Shown: positions 1 through 6,484, counted from the first letter of the stretch. The stretch is DNA of 21,345 bases from Patescibacteria group bacterium (GCA_030917185.1 JAUPVF010000059.1:1-21345); one strand, 5' to 3'. Program-made: numbers and translations. Notes: generated from the letters alone by a model not told the origin.

Positions 1-3000
1 ATATCTTGAATAGCCCGTACAATATCACGAGCAATCCCTTCATTTTTTAATTCCTCAGTAACTGTTGTATCTAACCATATTGAAGCATCAATTGAGTCGT
101 CCATCACAACTTCTTTCACATTAATCTCATCTTTGATCAAATCAATCAACTGTTCATTCAATGAATTACTGTCAGTTTTGATTTTTAATGTCTGTAATGG
201 TTGTCTCACCTTATACCCTGCTGTGTGACGCAACTCCAATGCACCCGATACAATCTCACGAACATAAGACATAGTAGAAATAAGATCAGTTGAAACCTCT
301 CCTGTATGTGGCCATGTTTCCAAATGCACACTTTCTTTATCCCCCCCTACGCGACCATACATCTCCTCTGCCAAAAACGGCATGAATGGGGCCATGATTT
401 TTGATAATTCCCTCAACACCTGTGCAATATAATAATGTGCTGTGTAAGCGATGGAAGCATCGTCTGATTTCAAACGTTCTCGTGAACGACGAATATACCA
501 CGTAGATAAATCATCAACAAAATCCATAATCGGTCGTGATGCACGATCAAGTTCATAGGCATCAAGCGACGCGGTTACTGTTTGGATTAATTCATTCAAG
601 CGAGACACAATCCATTCATCAAGCACAGTTGGTGTTACTGTGTGTTTCCCTTCAGTTGGATACATTTCATACAATGACAAGACATTATAAATTTTTTGAA
701 TGATTTTTTTGTATATTTCATCAACCCCTTTTTCTGAAAAATTCAAATCTTCCGCGCGGACAATTGGACCAGATACCATGTAGTATCGTAACGCATCTGC
801 ACCATAGGTGTTTACAACGTCCATCAAATCAGGATAATTGTTCAAACTTTTTGACATTTTACGCCCATCCTCTGCTAGCACCAATCCATTAACAAGCACA
901 TGCCGATACGGTGACGTATCAAAAAGCCCCGCCCCAAGCACAAGTAATGTATAGAACCATCCACGTGTCTGGTCCAGTCCCTCGGCGATAAAATCAGCTG
1001 GAAACAAAGGATTATTTTTACCTTCAAACACCTCTTTGTTTTCAAATGGATAGTGTTGCTGGGCAAATGGCATTGAGCCAGAGTCATACCACGTGTCAAA
1101 AACTTCTGGAATACGTTTGAGTGGTTTACCTCCTGCATCACGCAAAATAACCGTATCAATGTATGGACGATGCACATCTACATCATATTGTTCATTATGT
1201 GGTAACGCCACAAAATCACACGAAACAATTTCTGCGTTTTGAATTATCTTATCAAAATAATGTTTTGCCACACCACGGCCGGACTGACCGAGCGATGCCA
1301 ATCGAGCAATGTTCAATGGTCCACCATGTCCAACGATCAGGATATTCTTGCCAGAATACTTTGCGTCATAGTCGTACAAAAACTCCATCATGCGTTTAAG
1401 CACGTCTACCAAATTCTCCCTGTCCCCCTCATGTTTACCCGCAATAAAATCATATATAAAATCAGTCCATGGCTTGCCCTCAAACTCCTCTCCTGCTGAA
1501 ATTTCCCGTAAACGAGGATCGATGATGATGTTATTTGCGTCATAACCGATTTCCTTAGCAACAATTTCTGCAGTCTCACGTGTACGCAAAAAAGGCGATG
1601 AGATAATAATATCTATTTTTTTGTCTTGTAACTTTTTTGCCTGTTCTACGACTTGTTTTTTACCTTCATCAGTTAACGGATTTTCTTCTGTATGTTGTGA
1701 ACTAATCACATGACCGCGTGCATTTGTTTCCGCCTCGCCATGACGTATCAATGTGTATGTATTTTTCCTACCAATACGATCTTTGAGTTCGGCGATTGAC
1801 CCCACAACAACTCGTTCACCGGAGTCAGTTTCCCATACTGGCAATGGCGCACCCCAGTATCGTGCTCGAGAAATTGCCCAGTCACGTGCACCCTCAATCC
1901 ACTTACCAAAACGACCCTCACCGATTTCCTGTGGAGTCCATGATATCTTATTATTTATTTCCACCATCCGATCTTTCAGAGCAGTCACTTTCACAAACCA
2001 CGATGATGTCGCGTAGTTCAACAAAGGAGTCCCGCATCGCCAACAATGTGGATATGAGTGAATTATTTTTTCTTTTGCAAACAATGTTCCCTGTTTTGCA
2101 AGATATTTAATGATTTCAACATCACCCTTTTGATTATCCTCACTTGGCTTTACATGAAGCCCGGCAAAATCTGTCACCTCTTTTTTGAATGTACCATCTG
2201 TTGCAACGTGTTGGATAAGTGGCAAACCATACTGGACACCGAGATTCATGTCATCCTCACCAAACGCAGGTGCAATATGAACAATACCGGTACCATCAGT
2301 TGTTGTTACAAAATCGCCATGATAGATTTTCCATGCATTTTCACGCTGAGGCAATGTTTCGTTGTCGTAATACGGAAAAATTGGAGTATATGATTTACCC
2401 AATAATTTTTCTCCCAAAAACTCATCCACAATGGTATAGTTTTCTTTCAAAACTTTTTCAACCAAACTTTTTGCCACTATCATCCGCTTGCCGTCTTTTT
2501 CCGCAACAACATATGTTGTTTTTTTATCAATTGCCAATGCCACATTACCCGGCAATGTCCACGGAGTTGTTGTCCACGCCAATACATATGTGTCCGGAGT
2601 GTCAGTTAATGCAAATAACACATACACAGAAATGTCTGTAATGTCTTTATATCCTTGGTTAACCTCAAAATTAGACAAAGTCGTCTCACAACGCGGACAC
2701 AACTGCATTGTTTTGAATCCTTTATATACCAAGCCATCATCGTATAACTTTTTGAACGACCACCAGACAGACTCGGTGTACGACGTATCCATAGTGCGAT
2801 AGTCATTATCCATATCCACCCATCGCCCCACACGCGGAATGATTTTTTTCCATTCACCGGCATAACGCAACACCGCATTACGTGCAGCAATATTGAATAT
2901 ATCTACACCTAATTCTTCTATATCTTTTTTGGTAGATAGACCTAACTCTTTTTCAATCAAGTTTTCAATCGGCAATCCGTGACAGTCCCATCCCCATCGT

Positions 3001-3254
3001 CGTAATACTCGCTTACCATTCATTGTCTGATACCGAGGAATCACATCTTTGATTGTACCGGCTAACAAATGTCCATAGTGAGGTAGCCCGGTAGCAAATG
3101 GAGGTCCATCAAAAAAGACAAAATTCCCATTTGGAGAATCTTTCTCTAGAGTTTTTTTGAAAATTTGTTTGTCGTTCCAAAACGCAAGGATTTTCTCCTC
3201 TGTTTCAGCAACAACACTTTTGGTTGTATCCTTTTTTACCTCCTCCTTGTTCAT
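1..3254 (-). CDS. ileS: Isoleucyl-tRNA synthetase, partial, with inserted histidine-phosphatase domain
   Basis: Charges tRNA-Ile with isoleucine in the cytoplasm. The reading frame is open from the ATG at 3254 to the left window edge (1084 codons), so the C-terminus is missing. Visible in order: N-terminal FFDGPPFATGLPHYGH signature with the HIGH-equivalent HYGH at residues 59-62; CP1 editing region with TTTPWTLPGN; WGAPLPVW; an inserted histidine-phosphatase domain (about residues 497-684, listed separately); DVHRPYID and WYDSGSMPFAQ; KMSKS at 799-803; then the start of the anticodon-binding domain. GLPHYGH is typical of the eukaryote/archaea-like IleRS type. The start is 21 nt past the hicA stop; there is no Shine-Dalgarno, but a TAGTAT box ends 7 nt before the ATG. 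The synthetase call is secure; the fusion is the unusual part. Confidence 0.97.
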   Translation of the reverse strand, partial: MNKEEVKKDTTKSVVAETEEKILAFWNDKQIFKKTLEKDSPNGNFVFFDGPPFATGLPHYGHLLAGTIKDVIPRYQTMNGKRVLRRWGWDCHGLPIENLIEKELGLSTKKDIEELGVDIFNIAARNAVLRYAGEWKKIIPRVGRWVDMDNDYRTMDTSYTESVWWSFKKLYDDGLVYKGFKTMQLCPRCETTLSNFEVNQGYKDITDISVYVLFALTDTPDTYVLAWTTTPWTLPGNVALAIDKKTTYVVAEKDGKRMIVAKSLVEKVLKENYTIVDEFLGEKLLGKSYTPIFPYYDNETLPQRENAWKIYHGDFVTTTDGTGIVHIAPAFGEDDMNLGVQYGLPLIQHVATDGTFKKEVTDFAGLHVKPSEDNQKGDVEIIKYLAKQGTLFAKEKIIHSYPHCWRCGTPLLNYATSSWFVKVTALKDRMVEINNKISWTPQEIGEGRFGKWIEGARDWAISRARYWGAPLPVWETDSGERVVVGSIAELKDRIGRKNTYTLIRHGEAETNARGHVISSQHTEENPLTDEGKKQVVEQAKKLQDKKIDIIISSPFLRTRETAEIVAKEIGYDANNIIIDPRLREISAGEEFEGKPWTDFIYDFIAGKHEGDRENLVDVLKRMMEFLYDYDAKYSGKNILIVGHGGPLNIARLASLGQSGRGVAKHYFDKIIQNAEIVSCDFVALPHNEQYDVDVHRPYIDTVILRDAGGKPLKRIPEVFDTWYDSGSMPFAQQHYPFENKEVFEGKNNPLFPADFIAEGLDQTRGWFYTLLVLGAGLFDTSPYRHVLVNGLVLAEDGRKMSKSLNNYPDLMDVVNTYGADALRYYMVSGPIVRAEDLNFSEKGVDEIYKKIIQKIYNVLSLYEMYPTEGKHTVTPTVLDEWIVSRLNELIQTVTASLDAYELDRASRPIMDFVDDLSTWYIRRSRERLKSDDASIAYTAHYYIAQVLRELSKIMAPFMPFLAEEMYGRVGGDKESVHLETWPHTGEVSTDLISTMSYVREIVSGALELRHTAGYKVRQPLQTLKIKTDSNSLNEQLIDLIKDEINVKEVVMDDSIDASIWLDTTVTEELKNEGIARDIVRAIQD
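1204..1766 (-). other. Histidine-phosphatase (phosphoglycerate-mutase-like) domain inserted in IleRS
   Basis: About 188 residues (497-684 of the IleRS) that match the histidine phosphatase superfamily rather than any synthetase segment. Seen directly: the N-terminal RHGEAETNARG motif with the presumed phospho-acceptor His505; NPLTDEGKKQ; SSPFLRTRETAE with Arg557; LREISAGEEFEG; and the second catalytic His643 in VGHGGPLN. All residues normally needed for catalysis are present, so the domain looks active rather than decayed. It lies between the VVGSIAELKDRIG segment and YDVDVHRPYID of the synthetase, which are adjacent or nearly so in ordinary IleRS. I checked codon by codon that the frame is continuous across both junctions. 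The substrate cannot be inferred. Confidence 0.9.
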
Positions 3255-3275
3255 ACGAACAATACTACCATTTTC

Positions 3276-3506
3276 CTAGATTTTTTCCATTATCTCTACA
3301 TATTGCTTTTGAGATAAGCCCAATAAACGAATATTGTTTTGAATAATAAATATTTCCAACTGACTCCTTCGTGGTAAAACAATCGGTCGGGTTAAGCCAT
3401 GCCTATAATAAATCCTATGGTCGCCTTTTTCTCTAACAAACTCACATCCGACATACAAAAGAAATTTTTCAAATTTCTTCCAGTGGACACGAGATATTTT
3501 TGGCAT
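3276..3506 (-). CDS. hicA: HicA-family toxin (mRNA interferase)
   Basis: A 76-residue protein resembling HicA/YcfA toxins, small double-stranded-RNA-binding-fold ribonucleases that cleave mRNA when not bound by HicB. Seen: GCEFVREKGDHRIYYRH, with the His of GDH in the place of the family's catalytic histidine, followed by IVLPRRSQLEI and a C-terminal LLGLSQKQYVEIM helix, where other HicA proteins have the G-(T/L)-(L)-RxIL-type end. The length fits the family (60-80 aa). It starts 10 nt downstream of the hicB stop, so the pair is co-transcribed in the order antitoxin-toxin, the reverse of classical hicAB but common. The ileS start follows 21 nt later. Confidence 0.85.
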   Translation of the reverse strand: MPKISRVHWKKFEKFLLYVGCEFVREKGDHRIYYRHGLTRPIVLPRRSQLEIFIIQNNIRLLGLSQKQYVEIMEKI

Positions 3507-3516
3507 AATAGATACG

Positions 3517-3804
3517 TTAAACTTTTATGGATAGGATGTCTTGAGAAACAAAAATTGGTGGCATCCATTGTTTTCTAACTTTTTCCCATCCAAGATTTGA
3601 TAACACCTCGTCCAAAGTACCAAGGGAAACTGTTTCTTGGACAAACAACTCCACAGCTTCTTTAATATGTTTCTCTGCCTGTTTTAACGTATCGCCAGAA
3701 CTAGATAAATCAAGTGCAGGAGTATAGGCAACAAATGATTTGCCTTCTTTGAAATATGTTATAGGCAATGAAATGTTTGCTCTTATTTTCATATCGTTTA
3801 TCAT
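3517..3804 (-). CDS. hicB: HicB-family antitoxin
   Basis: A 95-residue HicB-like protein, the expected neutralising partner of the HicA encoded 10 nt downstream. Seen: beta-rich N-terminus (ISLPITYFKEGKSFVAYTPAL), then DLSSSGDTLKQAEKHIKEAVELFVQE, the usual partial RNase-H-like HicB core, then a short C-terminal extension (SNLGWEKV) without an obvious helix-turn-helix or ribbon-helix-helix. The first ATG (3804) overlaps the TGA stop of the reverse transcriptase gene as ATGA (3801-3804), suggesting translational coupling; a second in-frame ATG at 3792 is possible. Neither has a clear Shine-Dalgarno. The overlap places the toxin-antitoxin pair in the same transcript as the DGR RT. Confidence 0.82.
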   Translation of the reverse strand: MINDMKIRANISLPITYFKEGKSFVAYTPALDLSSSGDTLKQAEKHIKEAVELFVQETVSLGTLDEVLSNLGWEKVRKQWMPPIFVSQDILSIKV

Positions 3805-4784
3805 ATCATATTAATCTTGTTTTTCAACTTATATGTATTTCCCCATCCCAGCAACCCAAGATACAACTGAACGGTTTTCTTACGTGGATTATTTTTCAAC
3901 TTACACATCATTTTTCGTTTGGTCGCCGTCCGTAAAACCCGATGAATGGGAAAATGTACCCAACCCAAAAAATCAACTCCCGAACCCAGTGTTTTGAGAA
4001 AAACCTTGTTTGGATGCAGTTGTAACCTCAACTCATTTTTCAGAAAATTTCGCACCATAACCAAAACAACCTCTAACTCATCTTTATTCTGGCTCAAAAA
4101 CACAAAATCATCTGCATATCGTATGTAGTACTTCATTCTTAATGCATGTTTTATATACTGATCCAGTTTATTTGCATATATGTTGACCAAAAGTTGTGAT
4201 GTCAGATTTCCAAGCGGTAAACCTTTCCCCTCTTCTGTACTCTGGAAACTTCTGACCACGTTTTCAATAAGCCACAGCGTATCAATATCTATATCAGAAT
4301 ATTTCTTGATCTCATCTAATAAAATCTGGTGATCAATACTGGCAAAAAACTTTCGGACATCACACTGTAATACCCAACATGTACGAGTGTTATTTTGAGA
4401 CACTTTTCTAGAAAAATATCTAAACCTATTACATGCTTTATGTGTGCCTTTTCCAAGACGACACGAATACGAATCATGAATAAATTGCTTATCAAAATAT
4501 GGGTACAAAATCCTATACATAGCATGATGAAGTAGTCTATCCCGAACACTGGCTTTATGTATCACTCTTGGTTTTGGGTCTGATATATGAAACTCCTCAT
4601 ACCCACCATGACTATAGGTTTTATTTTTGAGATCCAAATGCAAATCAAAGACGTTATCCATTAAATGCAACTGGAATATCTGAACGTCTTTCCTTTTTCT
4701 TTTACCTTTCTGAAATTCTCTCCACGCACAAAGTAAATTTTCAATAGAAATAATATCCGTATATGTTATTTTTTTATTTTGCAT
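3801..4784 (-). CDS. DGR-type reverse transcriptase
   Basis: Reverse transcriptase of a diversity-generating retroelement: with Avd it copies the TR RNA into cDNA with errors at adenines. Seen: VIHKASVRDRLLHHAMYRIL (fingers), QCDVRKFFASIDHQIL (motif A), GLPLGNLTSQ at about 4194-4223 (the GN-x-x-SQ form characteristic of DGR enzymes), YIRYADDFVF with the catalytic YADD at 4107-4118, and LGSGVDFLGW. There is no maturase or endonuclease domain, and 327 aa fits the family. The open frame extends up to 4898, but that extension crosses a run of ten G and the avd start, so I place the start at ATG 4784, with 4799 as alternative. A CATAAT box at 4799-4804 could be the -10 element. The TGA overlaps hicB. 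Confidence 0.93.
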   Translation of the reverse strand: MQNKKITYTDIISIENLLCAWREFQKGKRKRKDVQIFQLHLMDNVFDLHLDLKNKTYSHGGYEEFHISDPKPRVIHKASVRDRLLHHAMYRILYPYFDKQFIHDSYSCRLGKGTHKACNRFRYFSRKVSQNNTRTCWVLQCDVRKFFASIDHQILLDEIKKYSDIDIDTLWLIENVVRSFQSTEEGKGLPLGNLTSQLLVNIYANKLDQYIKHALRMKYYIRYADDFVFLSQNKDELEVVLVMVRNFLKNELRLQLHPNKVFLKTLGSGVDFLGWVHFPIHRVLRTATKRKMMCKLKNNPRKKTVQLYLGLLGWGNTYKLKNKINMI

Positions 4785-4785
4785 A

Positions 4786-4791
4786 TATAAT
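4786..4791 (+). promoter_or_regulatory. Possible -10 box for avd
   Basis: A consensus TATAAT on the plus strand, 67 bp before the avd ATG. It would give a leader containing the C10 tract. No -35 element is recognisable, and it overlaps the RT start codon on the other strand, so this is tentative. Confidence 0.3.
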
Positions 4792-4826
4792 GAAAACATT
4801 ATGACACAAAAATCACCCACGAGCGT

Positions 4827-4836
4827 CCCCCCCCCC
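4827..4836. repeat. Poly(C)10 homopolymer between divergent avd and RT
   Basis: Ten consecutive C on the plus strand in the roughly 75-bp region between the avd start (4859, plus) and the RT start (4784, minus). Such tracts are prone to slipped-strand length change. It sits where the divergent promoters must be. No comparable run is seen elsewhere in the window. Confidence 0.95.
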
Positions 4837-4858
4837 GTTATTACCAGTACTAGAGAAA

Positions 4859-5206
4859 ATGAAATCGGCATATGCGCTATGGCATGAATACATTCCATCT
4901 ATTCCAAAAACAGCCAGATACACACTAGCCGAAACAATTGACACTTATTTTATTCACGTGATTGAAAATATATTAATAGCCAGTTTTCTACAGAAACAGG
5001 AGAAACAACCTTTTGTACGAAAATCAATCATATCACTTGATGTGTTAAAATTTTTCTTACTAACTTTGTGGGAGATGAAACATATTGATACCAAAAAATA
5101 TATAGCATTATCGGAACCATTAACAGAAGCAGGTAGAATGCTTGGTGGCTGGCATGGGCAACTATTAAAACAAAACTCTCCCAACACGAAGTCGGGAGAG
5201 AAATGA
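4859..5206 (+). CDS. avd: DGR accessory protein Avd (four-helix bundle)
   Basis: A 115-residue, mostly helical protein with the pattern of Avd/four-helix-bundle proteins: a Trp-containing first helix followed by IPKTARYTLAETID, two more amphipathic helices (ISLDVLKFFLLTLWEM) and the closing AGRMLGGWHGQLL signature. Avd forms a basic pentameric barrel that binds the RT and the template RNA and is needed for cDNA synthesis. The gene is on the plus strand, divergent from the RT and tail-to-tail with the TR transcript; in the well-studied DGRs avd and RT point the same way. Its last codons (5176-5200) also form the hairpin that probably terminates the TR RNA on the other strand. Only a weak AGAGA precedes the ATG. 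Confidence 0.88.
   Translation: MKSAYALWHEYIPSIPKTARYTLAETIDTYFIHVIENILIASFLQKQEKQPFVRKSIISLDVLKFFLLTLWEMKHIDTKKYIALSEPLTEAGRMLGGWHGQLLKQNSPNTKSGEK
5167..5200 (-). terminator. Rho-independent terminator of the TR RNA
   Basis: Read on the minus strand, a 10-bp stem (5191-5200 with 5176-5185, one G-U pair) with a TTCGT loop is followed by a TTTTGTTTT tract. On the plus strand the same hairpin has an A-C mismatch and no U tract, so the signal is directional. It lies 12 nt past the end of TR and within the 3' codons of avd. Confidence 0.7.
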
Positions 5207-5558
5207 AGAAAGTTGCGACACAGAAAACGCGAACCCACTGTCACGATTCCACCTGTTGTCAGGTCTGTCGTTGTACGCGTTGAGCCAGCGACCATCGTCG
5301 TTACGGTTCGCGTTCAGCAAGTTCGGATCACCGTCGGATTGCGCGAAACATCTTCCATATCACCACCCCTCGAATACTCTTAGGGTTGAATCGAATCCGG
5401 CATCGCAATGCCTTAATGTCTCGCGCCAAGTATCTTCTTTTTTATTAAAGTTTCTGCATGCATCACTCTATCCGAAACCGTGGCCGCGAATACTCTCAAC
5501 ACATGGATACTGGGGTCGGTAGCAGAAAGCCTTGACCGTCCGCGTATTCACCTACTGC
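5168..5558 (-). ncRNA. Predicted TR-RNA (DGR template RNA)
   Basis: An inferred transcript of about 390 nt from a promoter at 5566-5594 to the terminator at 5167-5200. It has a leader of roughly 220 nt (5339-5558), the 126-nt TR, and a short tail. I see no convincing gene in the leader; it is more GC-rich than the flanks and has a short direct repeat (GAGTATTCG near 5371-5381 and 5486-5496) and a possible TTTCTGC/GCAGAAA pairing. DGR template RNAs need flanking structured RNA for priming. Here the flank is mainly 5' of TR and does not extend into RT. The ends are predictions. Confidence 0.6.
5213..5338 (-). repeat. DGR template repeat (TR)
   Basis: A 126-bp sequence aligned without gaps to 5686-5811 (constant offset of 473). 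There are 15 mismatches, all at T on the plus strand, that is A in the coding orientation; no other base differs. About 30 adenines are available, so roughly half are changed. Read in the frame of the target, TR encodes many Asn (AAC/AAT) and Asp codons at the variable sites, for example NLLNANRNDDGRWLNAY, the codon choice typical of DGR templates. The repeat ends at 5338-5340, beyond which the two copies diverge at non-adenine positions. TR lies outside any real gene. Confidence 0.97.
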
Positions 5559-5565
5559 CGCAAAT

Positions 5566-5594
5566 ATTATATCTGAATTTTATTTTTATGAAAA
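5566..5594 (-). promoter_or_regulatory. Predicted promoter of the TR-RNA
   Basis: On the minus strand: TTTTCA (5589-5594, four of six matches to TTGACA), 17-bp spacer, TATAAT (5566-5571), giving a start near 5558. It sits between the target-gene hairpin and the TR leader, where a separate TR transcript would need it. Confidence 0.55.
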
Positions 5595-5596
5595 AT

Positions 5597-5632
5597 TTAG
5601 CCCTACTCCCGATGAATCGGGAGTAGGGCTAA
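5597..5632. terminator. Long perfect hairpin downstream of the target gene (DGR hairpin and/or terminator)
   Basis: A perfect 17-bp inverted repeat (5597-5613 with 5616-5632), realistically with a TGAA tetraloop, centred about 70 bp beyond the VR end. On the minus strand it is followed by AAATTTTT, so it can terminate the target mRNA. DGRs also use a hairpin/cruciform just after VR as a retrohoming target feature, and this is the only candidate here. A second, partial copy of the outer stem motif (GGGCTAAG) follows directly at 5633-5640. Confidence 0.75.
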
Positions 5633-5667
5633 GGGCTAAGTCCAAAGGGATTGAAGTCCCAAGAATC

Positions 5668-6303
5668 TTAGTGTTGAGAACCGACTTGCGACACAGAAAA
5701 CGCGAACCCACTGCCACGAGACCACCTGCCGTCAGGTCTGCCGCGGTACGCGCTGAGCCAGCGACCATCGCCGCGACGGTCCGCGTCCAGCAAGCTCGGA
5801 TCACCGTCGGAGTCATTGATCGGCTCGTGCATGGCAACGATCCAGATCAGACCCATGGCTTCAATCTCCTTGTCCGTGAACTTCTCACGGATAAGGCAGG
5901 CCAGTTCGGCGTTTGGTTTTGTAAAACTTCTGTGCGCGGCCTTGGCGCGAATATTCTTCGTGATCCGATTGTTGTCCTCGAAAAGCATACCCTTCAAAAC
6001 GGCAACTTCGGTCGTCACGCCGTTGGTCGGCTTGAAGTCTGGCGAACGGAGCACCTGCTTGGCGTAGTCTCCGACGCGGAAACCGTTACCTTCCAAACGC
6101 TTGATCCAATCCTCGCCAGTCGTACCATCGCTCGTGACCGAGAAGTAGATGACGCCGTCTTCCTCGCGCCACGAACGGGTCGGTTCGGAAACCGAGATTT
6201 CATCGCGGAGAAAACGGAGTGCCATGTTGTGTCCACCAAGCTTCTTTACAATGGCGTTAAGTTGGCCGGCGGTAAGGTCGGCGGATGCGAATTCTGTGCT
6301 CAT
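5668..6303 (-). CDS. DGR target (variable) protein
   Basis: A 211-residue protein whose C-terminus is the VR (residues about 165-206), so it is the protein diversified by the DGR. There is no signal peptide or membrane segment, suggesting a cytoplasmic protein or non-classical export. The N-terminal part (LTAGQLNAIVKKLGG ... WREEDGVIYFSVTSDGTTG ... FKPTNGVTTEVAVLKGMLF ... MGLIWIVAMHEPINDSDGD) is, as far as I recall, a recurrent uncharacterised CPR family; I cannot verify this here. The VR region (DGRWLSAYRGRPDGRW, then GFAFSVSQ) resembles C-type-lectin-fold DGR variable regions. AAGGAG (6312-6317) lies 8 nt before ATG 6303 and only 2 nt before ATG 6309, so 6303 is the start. The gene is clearly more GC-rich than its neighbours. 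Confidence 0.93.
   Translation of the reverse strand: MSTEFASADLTAGQLNAIVKKLGGHNMALRFLRDEISVSEPTRSWREEDGVIYFSVTSDGTTGEDWIKRLEGNGFRVGDYAKQVLRSPDFKPTNGVTTEVAVLKGMLFEDNNRITKNIRAKAAHRSFTKPNAELACLIREKFTDKEIEAMGLIWIVAMHEPINDSDGDPSLLDADRRGDGRWLSAYRGRPDGRWSRGSGFAFSVSQVGSQH
5686..5811 (-). repeat. DGR variable repeat (VR)
   Basis: The 126-bp copy of TR inside the target gene. Compared with TR, eleven codons differ: Asn to Ser (3), Asn to Asp (2), Asn to Arg (2), Asn to Gly (1), Asp to Gly (3). By base, A to G 11 times, A to C three times, A to T once. The 3' end in coding orientation, about 28 bp, is nearly free of adenine and identical to TR, and should serve as the initiation-of-mutagenic-homology region. 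VR stops 15 bp before the target stop codon. Confidence 0.97.
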
Positions 6304-6372
6304 GATCATATCTCCTTGGGCTGATTTGCCCGTTTTTGTTTTCCTCTAATCCGAGGAGGAACCGTGGCCTGT

Positions 6373-6423
6373 GTGGTCATAGCCAAAAAATGCCTAATAT
6401 AAGCCTCTTTTGGCTATGACCAC
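6373..6423. promoter_or_regulatory. Large hairpin in the 5' leader of the target gene
   Basis: A perfect 16-bp inverted repeat (6373-6388 with 6408-6423) with a 19-nt loop, in the roughly 146-nt leader between the strong promoter and the target start. No U tract follows it on the minus strand, so it is not a standard terminator. Two further small hairpins follow, the last (GGGC/GCCC) directly before the Shine-Dalgarno. Confidence 0.65.
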
Positions 6424-6455
6424 TCGCAAGTCTTATCAAGGAACTTTACATCTAT

Positions 6456-6484
6456 ATTATACACCCAAATAGATTATTTGTCAA
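6456..6484 (-). promoter_or_regulatory. Consensus sigma-70-type promoter of the DGR target gene
   Basis: Minus strand: TTGACA (6479-6484), 17-bp spacer, TATAAT (6456-6461), start near 6449. Both boxes are perfect consensus, the strongest promoter in the window. Confidence 0.85.

Noticed and set aside
1204..1766. Frameshift or assembly join in ileS as the source of the phosphatase domain
   Set aside because: Codon-by-codon translation is continuous across both borders and both flanks are adjoining IleRS segments, as expected for a true insertion; a read-level check is still the final test.
3801..4898. Retron or group II intron reverse transcriptase
   Set aside because: No maturase or endonuclease domain and no intron or msr/msd structure; GN-LTSQ, Avd and the TR/VR pair identify a DGR.
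4785..4898. N-terminal extension of RT to the upstream ATG
   Set aside because: It crosses the C10 tract, overlaps the avd start on the other strand and has no RT-family character.
5256..5522. 88-codon plus-strand frame across TR and its leader
   Set aside because: It is antisense to TR, where base changes follow DGR logic on the other strand; the composition explains the open frame and the product has no recognisable feature.
5671..6324. 217-codon plus-strand frame opposite the DGR target gene
   Set aside because: A shadow of the GC-rich target gene; the minus-strand gene has promoter, Shine-Dalgarno and VR.
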